Positions 12,461 through 21,258 of a DNA stretch of 64,000 bases are shown here, in pieces; position 1 is the first letter of the stretch; each line of letters opens with the position of its first letter. The notes beneath the pieces were generated by a model, which did no database searches, was not told where the DNA came from, and saw only the letters and a list, made by a program, of their open reading frames with translations. The DNA lies in assembly GCF_947241705.1 (NCBI RefSeq), contig NC_079268.1:124001-188000 (forward strand), written 5' to 3'. This DNA is from Saccharomyces mikatae IFO 1815. Lineage: Eukaryota > Ascomycota > Saccharomycetes > Saccharomycetales > Saccharomycetaceae. The position numbers and the translations under genes were made by a program.

Positions 12461-12784
12461 TTCGTTGGATGGCTATTACTTTGTTGTTTCGGCTAATATC
12501 TAAACTAATATCCCACCTATAATGAGTAACATATTCAATTAATTCGTGTGACCCTTCTATTCGATAATCTCGATACAAACGAAATTTTACAAAAGAAGCG
12601 AAGCATTCCAGTAGGAGAATGGACTGGCCTGGTGAGTCCTTCCAAACAAGAAAGGCCATTTCCTCCTTTCCCCGGAGGAGCTACTCCACGACGTCCTAGA
12701 CGAGAACACAACGATCCAGGCGGGTGTCTGTTTGCAGTATAATAGGGGAAAACTTGAAAAATAAAGCTGGAAGACAGAACCGTA

Positions 12785-12811
12785 CACCCTTATTCCATGG
12801 TGTACGGATGT
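12785..12811 (-). promoter_or_regulatory. Rap1 site(s) of the RPL6A promoter
   Basis: Minus-strand word ACATCCGTACACC at 12799-12811 is a close match to the classical ribosomal-protein-gene box bound by Rap1. A weaker second word ACACCCTTATTCC lies at 12785-12797 on the plus strand. The pair is about 330-350 bp upstream of the RPL6A start codon, the usual spacing. T-rich sequence between this site and the gene fits ribosomal-protein promoters. Confidence 0.75.
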
Positions 12812-13014
12812 TTATATCTTACGCAGTCTGCAAAAATCTGTCTTCAATATAATATGAAAGAAACACAGTTGAAATCTGTTATAATATATACTATAGTAAC
12901 GATAACGGTATATAGCAGGAAAGATGAACTGTTATTGACGGGAAAAAGACACTTATAAAAATTACTGAATACACCCTTATTGAGATGTTTAAAAGAAAAG
13001 AACTTAAGGGGTTA

Positions 13015-16000
13015 TTACTGAGCGTATTCTTGAGGAAGTTCTGGCACAGGAGGTACCTGACTATTTTTGTCTTTACCATAATTAATCTTCACAATCAGAT
13101 GGCCATCGCCTAATTTCACAGAAATTTGACCATCTTGTTGGATTTGCGGGTCGCCCAGGTTGATTTGAACAATACCTAAATCTTTATCCCTTGATAATCG
13201 TTGGTGAGAAATTGCGCCCAGTACCAAATTGGCCTCAGGGGATGCCTTGAAAGAGCATTCCTCATCAAATAGGGCAACGCCGTCATTATTGGCCTTCTGA
13301 CTTTTTGTCTTGTATATGTGCTTTAGCCTACCACCTTGAGTCAAGGAAACCTTGATTTGGACGTGCTTGGCAATGTTTTCCGCAGCAACCACGGTAATGA
13401 AACCATTGTAAGTTCCATTAGGAGCCAAAGTACGGGCAAAACTACTTGCACGAGAATGACCTCTTGAATTGCTACTAGGGGTATCTTTTTTGTTACTTGA
13501 GTTTGAATTGCTATCAGCCTGCTTAACTGCGGGGGAACCGTTTTGAACAGGCGCGTAACTTGTATTAGGCACTGATGGGTCGTAGTCCAATGACGCTCTA
13601 GGTGTTGCACTAGTACTGTTGAGGTTACTTTGAGGTTTCCTATCAAAAGATTTTTTTTCCGATGATTTCTTTGCACCATTGGTTTCATTTCCATTACTGC
13701 TCTTGCTTCTTTTCATTGGGTTGCCTCCTAAAGATTTTAGGAGATGGCCACCTTTCTTTAAGCCACCTGTGGCAACTCCTGTTGCTGCTCCTATACCAGT
13801 ACCCGCTATACCAACAGTTGCAAGGGCAGCACCGCTGGCCATCTTCATTGGTTTGTCAGTGATACCACCTTTCACAATATCAAAACTTGGTTTAATATAT
13901 TCCGGGCTGAATGAGCCTTGCAATTTAATACTACCTTGAGTGTTTAAATCGAGATTCCAGTTGTAAGTTTTACCAACTTCCAATGCAGACGTATCTAATG
14001 TAGCTTGTCCCAAGTCATCATTATCACCTGCGCGATCCCAGTCCAAAACGTTAAATACGACATGATTTTTACTTCTTGAAAAAATAGGAATTCTGGCATC
14101 TTCGTTCCAAACTGGATCTAGCGTTTTCTTCTTAATGGCTGATTTAAATACTTTCTTATTATTGACATAAATGTTAATAAATGGATCTGAATAACCATTT
14201 CTATCTGCAGCCTTCAACCCATGCCCAGAAATCACCTTCAAATTCAAATAACCGGTATCTTTGACACTTTCACTGTTAGGAAGTTTCACACTAGAAGGTG
14301 CGTACAAAAACCTAACCTTCATTTTAGAGCCATTGAAATTTAACCATGTAGGCTCTTGGTAGGCCTGTTTTAATAACTTCGAAGTACTATAAGAAGTTTC
14401 CGATATAACATCATCAGAATCTTTGGCAATATGTTTTTTAGAAACTCTCAAATGTAGTTTACTGTAGTTTAAATCTCTGATGAAAATACTTGCCGTCTCT
14501 GAGTTTAACTTACCTTGAGATGATTTCATACAAGTGAAAACAGGATATGAAATATCATCTGCTAAAATTTCCAAGTAAGCAGAAGATGGGCTCAAAGTCC
14601 CCTCCAATATTTGCATAGACAATATACCGGATTTCTGCTTTATCAATTCGTCCAAGGATAACTTGGCCTTCTTGTTGATGTTCATTTCATCACTTTCAAA
14701 GGGGTCTTTGATTTCAACAACTTCCCACTCTTTTGGATCCGTTTCCATCTCTTGCTTGTTCTTGATTTGAGTAGCTTCGAATTTTTTCTTTTTGTCCTCT
14801 AAATCCTTTTCTAGTTTCTGAACATTCACCAATTCTTCAGGTGAATATACTAGAGTTATTGGGATGAACGTTGTAGATATGTTGACAATACTTTCTGTAA
14901 CATTGTGTTTATGGTCCTTTAATTTTAGTTTTGATACTTCTTTCTTATCATTAATCCCAACAAATTTCCCTGATGTAGAATCTTTCTTAAAAACGTCAGA
15001 TAAAGGAATTTGCACAGAGCCAATGAAACGATCTTTGCCAATTTTCTGATAATCATGAAATTCTACAGACAAAGTCTGATTTGGAGAAAAAATAGGAACA
15101 TATGTGCTGTTATCGAAAATAGGATGATCGGTATCAGAATGGTATATGGATTTGTAAAGAACACGTCTATTCAAAGATATAGTGTAATATGGATCGACAT
15201 CACCTACACCGGATAGGTCACCCTTGATGATGGCGTCTTTGACATCCAGCTTAATACAACCAATAGGTTCACTTACAGAGTTTGCGACAGCAAATGCGCC
15301 TGTCATTTCAATAGATTTCCAAGAAACATCCAAATAAATGTCACCTTGTGGCGAGCCTTTCACAAATTCTAGAGTAGCATCTAGAGTATTCATAATATCA
15401 TCTAAAGAAGATGAATATTCACAGATTAATTCCTTGCCATTTATTCTGTCATCAAATATTTTCAAGACAAATTTGGAGTTGGACTTTGATGGAACCAAAA
15501 CCTCAATAGTTTCATTCCAAGATGGCTCGTTGATACGTCTCAAAGTTCTATAGCTTTTTACTTTTTGTCCATCTATGAATAATTCAGCGCATGGGCTTAA
15601 ACTACCAGTCATAGAACTGGCTGTATCCAAATATTTGACCTTTTGCAAAGTTATCTTTGCAATCCCGACATCAGTTTGAGAACTACCTTCATCCTCGTCT
15701 TCTTCTTCCCCAATTGCATCTTCATTTTCGTTTTCGTTTCCGCCCTTAGCTTTTTCGTCTGACTTGTCTTCTTTGACAGGAAACCAATGTAGGGAATAGT
15801 GCAGAATACCTTTTGGCTTTGTACCCGATCTCAAATCGGCAGTTTGGTTTTCCAGAACAGGGTTTTGCAGTAAGTCTGCTAAATCAATTTGAAGGTCACC
15901 AATAACAGTATCTTTTCTAACATCATTGAAGTCAAAACACTTCAAGTTTAACTTCTGTTCCAAGGAATTTAATAGTAGATATTTGGTTTCATTCCAACGA

Positions 16001-17628
16001 GGATTTTTAACATTTGATTTGATTGATGTACGTACTTCTTCATCAGTACCAGGAACAGCGTCTTCGGTAGTCATAACAATATAAGGATCAACCGTATTGG
16101 TAATGAAATCTGAGCCTTTCAAAGAGTCAGCGGAAGCAATGGTAACAGCAAGAACACCAATAGCTTCTTTAGACTGAGCAGCCATGATATCTTCAACATT
16201 GATATCCAAATGGTTTGGAGGGAACAGCATAGGCCCTATATTAGAGTTTATGATGTTCTTGACAAAACTTTTTAAACCTGGCAAGAATGACATGACATCA
16301 AGACCCAAAGTATCACCACCAATTGGTTTCAATGCAAAATCGATTAAAGGTGGTTCCAAAAGTTGCAGAGAAACGATTTTGATGTTAGGAAAAGCTTTAC
16401 CAAACTCAACCTTAATTCGCATTTTACCAGCAACGTTGATATCTTCCACCAATATAGGCATTGTTTTGGATACAAAACTTTTCCCTAACGTGACACCAAG
16501 AGAGATTTTTGGATTGATTTTTTCCCTAGCTTCAGTAGCTGTCATATCCGAGACATCGCTTGGGGTGAATGCAAACGACCAATCCATTTCAACAGTGTTC
16601 TTACCCGTTTTGGTGTATGACTTTATACCTTTGATGGTTGGAGCCTTGGAACCTAGAGTAAATTCATCGATAGCTAACGCGTCGATACCGTAGCCGGGTG
16701 CAACACCTGCCAGTTGAGGGTTAACGTTATCTTTAACTTGTTGAGATAAAACTGGCATATAGATGACCCAAAATTTCGATAAAAATGAATTCAACCATGT
16801 GGTAGATTCGACACGATTCGACAAGGTTTCTTCGACTGTAACCCTTTTCAAGTCATCTCTGATATTTCTGTTAAATCTTGTATATTCTGCATTGTAAACG
16901 GTGGCAGTTCCCAAGAAGATGAATATCAGAGACCACCAAGAAAATCCAATGTAAGCAAATAACCATGAGAAGAAACAGGTACCAAGGACAGTGGCAATAT
17001 TACAGTACCAATCGTTATAAAAGTTTTCCAGAATATAAGCTTTTATAACTTTGGACATCTTTGTATTTGGTGATCCCTTTCCTGAAGCATGGAACTCACC
17101 AACATTTTGCCATGGAAATAACTTATCATCGGAATCTGGATGTAGCTTTCCTTTGATTTCCTTTTCATCAAGCTTACCCAAGTTGTCTAAAATGCCAGGC
17201 TTAGTAATTGAAGTGTCAAATTTGTTCGATTTTCTAGAAGGCGCTGATCTAAACTCTTTAGGATGTAAATCCTCCAATGGTACGGTACCTACGCTTCCCT
17301 GAGGGTTGGGACCGGGCAATTGGCTTGTGTTTTGAGCGCTGGACGCAATGAATATGTCCTTTGGTGACTGTTGCTTTCCTCCCAAGCCGGAATTTGAACC
17401 TACTTGGCCCTTAGACGCATCACGAATCGAACCTGAAGTCTTTTTATCACCCGTATCATGATTAATCAGTTCGTGGTATTGGTGATGGCCAGAAGAAGAG
17501 TGATCGGATCCTCTTTCCTGTTGGTTGATGACCTTTTGAGGTAAATTCCCTCCAACTTTCTTTTTCTCTTCCTCATGAAATAGTGTACTATCTGGGGGCG
17601 GATGAACTTGAGCTTCGATCCCAGTCAT
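13015..17628 (-). CDS. TCB3: Tricalbin Tcb3, ER-plasma membrane tether
   Basis: 1537 residues, near the ~1545 of S. cerevisiae Tcb3. Order: long hydrophilic N-terminus (1-205), a membrane hairpin at about 208-248 (ATVLGTCFFSWLFAYIGF, then SLIFIFLGTATVY), an SMP lipid-transfer domain (about 270-480), and a series of C2 domains starting near 490, 655, 795 and 1150. A charged coiled-coil-like piece lies near 960-990, a Ser/Asn-rich linker near 1310-1420, and a last C2-like fold at the C-terminus. The domain near 1150 keeps aspartates (ADRNGYSDPF, LDWDRAGDND) typical of Ca2+ binding. Known role: with Tcb1, Tcb2 and Ist2 it bridges cortical ER to the plasma membrane and moves lipids. An acidic insert (EDAIGEEEDEDEG) near 640 is length-variable. 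It is followed on the same strand by RPL6A. Confidence 0.96.
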   Translation of the reverse strand: MTGIEAQVHPPPDSTLFHEEEKKKVGGNLPQKVINQQERGSDHSSSGHHQYHELINHDTGDKKTSGSIRDASKGQVGSNSGLGGKQQSPKDIFIASSAQNTSQLPGPNPQGSVGTVPLEDLHPKEFRSAPSRKSNKFDTSITKPGILDNLGKLDEKEIKGKLHPDSDDKLFPWQNVGEFHASGKGSPNTKMSKVIKAYILENFYNDWYCNIATVLGTCFFSWLFAYIGFSWWSLIFIFLGTATVYNAEYTRFNRNIRDDLKRVTVEETLSNRVESTTWLNSFLSKFWVIYMPVLSQQVKDNVNPQLAGVAPGYGIDALAIDEFTLGSKAPTIKGIKSYTKTGKNTVEMDWSFAFTPSDVSDMTATEAREKINPKISLGVTLGKSFVSKTMPILVEDINVAGKMRIKVEFGKAFPNIKIVSLQLLEPPLIDFALKPIGGDTLGLDVMSFLPGLKSFVKNIINSNIGPMLFPPNHLDINVEDIMAAQSKEAIGVLAVTIASADSLKGSDFITNTVDPYIVMTTEDAVPGTDEEVRTSIKSNVKNPRWNETKYLLLNSLEQKLNLKCFDFNDVRKDTVIGDLQIDLADLLQNPVLENQTADLRSGTKPKGILHYSLHWFPVKEDKSDEKAKGGNENENEDAIGEEEDEDEGSSQTDVGIAKITLQKVKYLDTASSMTGSLSPCAELFIDGQKVKSYRTLRRINEPSWNETIEVLVPSKSNSKFVLKIFDDRINGKELICEYSSSLDDIMNTLDATLEFVKGSPQGDIYLDVSWKSIEMTGAFAVANSVSEPIGCIKLDVKDAIIKGDLSGVGDVDPYYTISLNRRVLYKSIYHSDTDHPIFDNSTYVPIFSPNQTLSVEFHDYQKIGKDRFIGSVQIPLSDVFKKDSTSGKFVGINDKKEVSKLKLKDHKHNVTESIVNISTTFIPITLVYSPEELVNVQKLEKDLEDKKKKFEATQIKNKQEMETDPKEWEVVEIKDPFESDEMNINKKAKLSLDELIKQKSGILSMQILEGTLSPSSAYLEILADDISYPVFTCMKSSQGKLNSETASIFIRDLNYSKLHLRVSKKHIAKDSDDVISETSYSTSKLLKQAYQEPTWLNFNGSKMKVRFLYAPSSVKLPNSESVKDTGYLNLKVISGHGLKAADRNGYSDPFINIYVNNKKVFKSAIKKKTLDPVWNEDARIPIFSRSKNHVVFNVLDWDRAGDNDDLGQATLDTSALEVGKTYNWNLDLNTQGSIKLQGSFSPEYIKPSFDIVKGGITDKPMKMASGAALATVGIAGTGIGAATGVATGGLKKGGHLLKSLGGNPMKRSKSSNGNETNGAKKSSEKKSFDRKPQSNLNSTSATPRASLDYDPSVPNTSYAPVQNGSPAVKQADSNSNSSNKKDTPSSNSRGHSRASSFARTLAPNGTYNGFITVVAAENIAKHVQIKVSLTQGGRLKHIYKTKSQKANNDGVALFDEECSFKASPEANLVLGAISHQRLSRDKDLGIVQINLGDPQIQQDGQISVKLGDGHLIVKINYGKDKNSQVPPVPELPQEYAQ

Positions 17629-17994
17629 TTTTCCTGACCTTTAATTAGTAGCTCTATGTAGTTTTTCTCTAACGACCGTGTGTGCTAATAAACAAAGCTA
17701 GCCAAGAATGTTCTTATCGTGAAAGAGAAATTTGATAATTTAGCAATCCAATAAAGCAAAATTGTTTCTCAAAATAGAAATACTCCAGAATTGAAAGAGG
17801 GAAGTGCAACTCTAAAGGATGTGACGAACAATTATCCCTTATTTCCTTTCCAACTGTAGCGTGTTGTAAAGGTAGGAATTCTTGTATTGTTGTTTTCTCC
17901 CCCCTTCTCGCGCTGACGAAGAATTGAAAAAAAAAATCAAGAAGGAAATTTCGGATGATGAACACATTGAAAATACGTAGAGTACTATACTATA
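17629..17994. promoter_or_regulatory. TCB3 promoter / COG8 3' flank
   Basis: 366 bp between two minus-strand genes. No TATA-like element or RNA gene I can defend. Confidence 0.4.
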
Positions 17995-19737
17995 CTAGGA
18001 GTAAATGTATTTAGAGGCCAATTCTGCTCTCTTGTTGATTGCTCGGGCGAGCTGTTCCGTAGTGAACAAATTAGTGTCTTTGATTTTGTTTAGGAAGAGA
18101 TGATGGTAGTTTCTGTTCAGGTCAGAAAGACGGAATGAACAATATACCAGCTGCAAACAAACTGAGTCGCTTAGCTTGATTCCATTCAACCCGCGAAGAA
18201 GGTCTGTTAGCATATACATTACGCACTTGTCAACGAACTGCAACATGATCGCATTTGTTGGTATTTTGCTTTCTCTTTTCAAAGTTGGAGTGGTCCCAGC
18301 TGGCACTTCTATTTCTTTTTCTTTATCTTCTTCTTTGCCTTCTTCTTTGCCTTCTTCTTCTGACTTGTCCTCTGACTTGTCCTCTGACTTGTCCTCTGAC
18401 TTGTCTTTTCTTTTACTTTCTGTGTTTGTTTTTTTTTCTTTGGTTTCCACTTCGTCTTCTACCTTATCTTTGGTTTTGTCTATTAACTCATTGTCATTGT
18501 CCTCAGCTTTGAAAGTGGTACTACTTTCTGTTATTTCTTCTTCCGTGCCTTTTGTTATTCCTTCTTCATTTTCTTCTCCCTCCTCTCTTTCTTTCTCGTT
18601 TTTATTCTCCTCGTTAGTTTCATTTATCTTTGACGCAGTAGTTTCTAGGTCCTCTGGAAATGGAATCTCTAAGTCGCTTGTATCATACAAAAAGTTTTTG
18701 ATAAAAACATTAAGAGACATATACACGTGTTCCCTGAGGACTTCTACTTTTCTCTTGACCATCATTTCAATTAACGATTCATTCGACGATTCAATGTCTA
18801 AAGAATATGATGCTATTTCGTCAGTAATGAATTTGTATCTCATGGCCAAAAAAATACTTAATAACGATTTGTTGGTTTTTCCATCGAATGGCGGAATGGA
18901 ATTCAAATAGTTGAGTATTTTTTTCAGTGAGTTAACAGACACATTGGTAGATAGTAATTTCACCAACCCTGATAACATGGTTGTTCTTATTTCATTCAAA
19001 ACTTTCTCGCAAACTTCATCTACAATGGTTGAACCCGGAAATCTTGACTTTAGGGAGATGCTATGGGTGTATAGCATGACGGCTTCTTGATAATGACCTG
19101 TTCTAATACATGTACGAGTTAAAAAAGGTAGCTCCATTAAATCTGTAATGCTATCCAAATTTTCTAGTACAGTGACTAGTGTGTCAGACCTAATCTCGTC
19201 CTTGTCATCTTCCTTGGTCGAGAGTCTGTTTCTCAACCTATTTAATGCCTGGTGAAATTCATCGTCCTTCCTTTTTCTTACTGAATTGTCGTCTTCCGTG
19301 GTCATAACGCTATTTGTATCATTACTTTCGTGATCGTGTTCTAAAAAGTCCTCCAGTGAAAGGTTTTCATTTGTTATTTCATTATTAGTAGTACCTTCAT
19401 CAACTTCCTTATTGACGGTTGAATTTAGTTCCCACAATTGTTCTAGGGATTTCGTTATCTCTTCCAATTGGGCCCTATCATCATTTCCAAGGATTTCTCC
19501 GATGACTTGAGATTTATTTTCTATCAGCGATTTCCTTATCTTTCTATCAAGGGCAGATAATTCAGCATCTATTTCAGCTATATCTTCAGCTATGCTACCA
19601 GGAGCAGCTCTGGATGAAAAATAACTTTCGTATTCCCTCGTATTAGATTGTAGGATATCTTGTAAGAAATCAATACTCAACTGTCTTTGCTCTCTTGTCA
19701 GCTCATCAGAAATGAGGCTATTTAGTATCAACTCCAT
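17995..19737 (-). CDS. COG8: Cog8, conserved oligomeric Golgi complex subunit
   Basis: 580 residues from the ATG at 19735-19737 (MELILNSLISDEL). The frame continues four codons further to a TTG, which is not a credible start. Known role: lobe-B subunit of the COG tethering complex, needed for retrograde traffic within the Golgi and correct glycosylation. The N-terminal half has helical, coiled-coil-rich sequence (IDAELSALDRKIRKSL), the middle has the conserved block SITDLMELPFLTRTCIRTGHY, and the C-terminus ends RAELASKYIYS. A long Lys/Glu-rich low-complexity insert lies between about residues 370 and 500. It is built from exact short tandem repeats and is shorter than the corresponding insert I recall from S. 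cerevisiae (607-residue protein). Confidence 0.94.
   Translation of the reverse strand: MELILNSLISDELTREQRQLSIDFLQDILQSNTREYESYFSSRAAPGSIAEDIAEIDAELSALDRKIRKSLIENKSQVIGEILGNDDRAQLEEITKSLEQLWELNSTVNKEVDEGTTNNEITNENLSLEDFLEHDHESNDTNSVMTTEDDNSVRKRKDDEFHQALNRLRNRLSTKEDDKDEIRSDTLVTVLENLDSITDLMELPFLTRTCIRTGHYQEAVMLYTHSISLKSRFPGSTIVDEVCEKVLNEIRTTMLSGLVKLLSTNVSVNSLKKILNYLNSIPPFDGKTNKSLLSIFLAMRYKFITDEIASYSLDIESSNESLIEMMVKRKVEVLREHVYMSLNVFIKNFLYDTSDLEIPFPEDLETTASKINETNEENKNEKEREEGEENEEGITKGTEEEITESSTTFKAEDNDNELIDKTKDKVEDEVETKEKKTNTESKRKDKSEDKSEDKSEDKSEEEGKEEGKEEDKEKEIEVPAGTTPTLKRESKIPTNAIMLQFVDKCVMYMLTDLLRGLNGIKLSDSVCLQLVYCSFRLSDLNRNYHHLFLNKIKDTNLFTTEQLARAINKRAELASKYIYS
18328..18406. repeat. 12-bp minisatellite inside COG8
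   Basis: Four tandem copies of TCTGACTTGTCC (18359-18406, last copy one base off) code repeated Lys-Ser-Glu-Asp on the minus strand. They are preceded by copies of a second 12-mer, TTCTTCTTTGCC (about 18328-18351), coding Gly-Lys-Glu-Glu. Confidence 0.9.
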
Positions 19738-19983
19738 TCTACTCCACAAATATGTCTATTTCTGAATATGTTTTCTCAGATATTCTTATACTTTGGATTT
19801 GATTTTTTCTGTTCTCTGTTCGGTAAGTTACAAGGTAATCATTTGATCATTAAAGGTACTTCCGCCAAGTTGATTAAAAACATATAAAAAGAAAATAGAT
19901 TCTAAGAATACACTTTGCTTGGGGATCGCTTACTTTTTTATAGATTTGAAGTAGGGAAAGTACCAAAAAAAGAAGAAACAAAG

Positions 19984-20055
19984 CACTCACGATGGGGGTC
20001 GAACCCATAATCTTCTGATTAGAAGTCAGACGCGTTGCCATTACGCCACGCGAGC
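19984..20055 (-). tRNA. tRNA-Arg (anticodon UCU), intronless
   Basis: 72-nt cloverleaf read on the minus strand from GCTCGCGTGGC to CATCGTGAGTG. A box TGGCGTAATGG and B box GGTTCGACCCC are present; the anticodon loop CTTCTAA shows UCU. An oligo-T stretch follows just downstream on the minus strand (about 19965-19971) as Pol III terminator. Same family as S. cerevisiae tR(UCU). The LTR relics at 20180-20580 lie upstream of it, the usual Ty1-Ty4 target zone. Confidence 0.96.
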
Positions 20056-20179
20056 TAAATTTCTTGAAGTTGTGTTCCGGAAAAGGGGATCAATAGCTAC
20101 ATTACCAAAATCTTACTATTTGCTCTTTGAAAATGAATGCGTAATTTTGTTGAAATAACCGGTCAATCTGTTGGAGTAT

Positions 20180-20239
20180 GTTGGAACAAGAATCAATTAT
20201 AGACTAACGACAAATATTATCGTAAATGTTGTTGAAAAA
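20180..20239 (+). mobile_element. Fragment of a Ty delta-like LTR 5' end
   Basis: Begins TGTTGGAACAAGAATCAA, which resembles the first bases of Ty1/Ty2 delta LTRs in plus orientation, and is lost after about 50-60 bp where another LTR piece starts. Very degenerate. Confidence 0.4.
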
Positions 20240-20310
20240 TGTTGATAATTAGTTGCTTAGGAAGTTGTAATAATTAAGAATAAGCCGTTCTTTCTTAAAT
20301 TATATAAGAG
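20240..20310 (-). mobile_element. Truncated tau-like (Ty4) LTR 3' end
   Basis: On the minus strand this ends ...CTAATTATCAACA. Over about 70 bp it matches 57140-57209 in the tau-like LTR beside the tRNA-Tyr, in opposite orientation. At 20311 it is cut off by a delta LTR. Sequence past 20580 may hold its other half, but that is too decayed to be sure. Confidence 0.5.
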
Positions 20311-20580
20311 TAAGAGACGGGTGAATTTTGAGATAATTGTTGGAATTCCATTGTTGATAAAAGCAATATTATTATTTTACACAATAGTATTTTCATCAAT
20401 TCTCTGTTTTACAAGTTATTGTTCATTATCCTGTTAAATTTTGTCAATCCTTGCTTTACAGCTTCCTCTAACATCGATGGTAGCCTCTCATAACTTATGC
20501 CATCTTCTAACACCGTATAAGACAATACACTTGTAGTATGACTACTAGCTGATGGACGATAGTTGATTTCCATTCCAATC
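20311..20580 (-). mobile_element. Solo delta LTR of Ty1/Ty2 family, decayed
   Basis: Reads on the minus strand from a degraded TGTTGGAAT-like start (near 20580; GGAATGGAAATCAACTATC) to a GGGTG-containing end near 20311. Diagnostic words on the plus strand are GAGATAATTGTTGGAATTCC, AATCCTTGC and CATCTTCTAACACCGTATA. It is about 270 bp against about 334 in intact deltas, so it has internal deletions. No matching target-site duplication. It lies roughly 260 bp upstream of the tRNA-Arg. Confidence 0.8.
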
Positions 20581-21258
20581 CTTTTATATAGTATGAGAAG
20601 ACCTTCTATCCTTAATTACTGATAGTATTTCTTTAATCGCTTATAATTATGATTTAACCAAATAATAGAGTCTCAACTAATACTTCAAAATTCGCCAATA
20701 TCTTATTATCATAGCTAAATCGGTTTGCTGATTGCCTTCTGTTCACAAAATTTCCGTGAACATGTTCACCACCAGAGTATAACCACGGATGAGAAATGCG
20801 TATGCGACAAAATAGTTATGTGTTCTTTAGATTTAAATTGTTTTAAGCAATCAGTTACGTTTTTGGTGCTCCTTAGGGGGTTTCTTTTCTTTGCCTGCTA
20901 GTTTTCACTTGCCTGGCGCAACGGTAAAGTAGGTGTAGAACTCCCTCGTCATACAAAAATGCATGCATAGAAATCCGAGAGAATAATGTGTACTTACTGT
21001 TTCAAAGGTTCTTTCAAAGTAGTGTAAATCTGGCCCGGAGTGTCTTCTTGCCCATTTGTCATTCAAAGGAGAGAAATCAACTACTCTCAGTTGCGTCATT
21101 TTGAGAAAGTGGCCACCTCGCGAGCGTCTGTCAAACTAGCTGATGAATAAATATATAAGGAGAAAATCACTTCTGCTTCACCGCATGTGTCTTTTCATAT
21201 CAATTGTTGGCATACATATTCAATAGTATAATCTCATATATTTAAGAGTAACTGTAAA
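20581..21258. promoter_or_regulatory. DAK1 upstream region
   Basis: Contains a stress-response-like AGGGG at 20875-20879 and a TATA-like stretch ATAAATATATAAGG near 21147-21160, about 100 bp before the DAK1 start. Two coding-like minus-strand scraps occur here (20655-20815 and 20905-21099). Confidence 0.5.
20905..21099 (-). other. Small unassigned open frame, possible gene relic
   Basis: ATG-initiated frame of 64 codons. The first ~35 residues (beginning MTQLRVVDFSPLNDKW, then SGPDLHYFERTFE) look like ordinary protein with even composition. A GTAAGT occurs right after that part, so either a spliced gene or a decayed one is conceivable. I do not recognise the family. Its start lies only 160 bp from DAK1 on the opposite strand. 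Confidence 0.25.

Noticed and set aside
12971-12981. Word ACACCCTTATT repeated 3' of TCB3 and in the RPL6A promoter
   Set aside because: Only 11 bases, imperfect Rap1 match; probably chance.
18176-18910. 244-codon open frame antisense to COG8
   Set aside because: It is Ser/Leu-rich mirror sequence of the Lys/Glu repeats; low-complexity coding strands produce long antisense frames.
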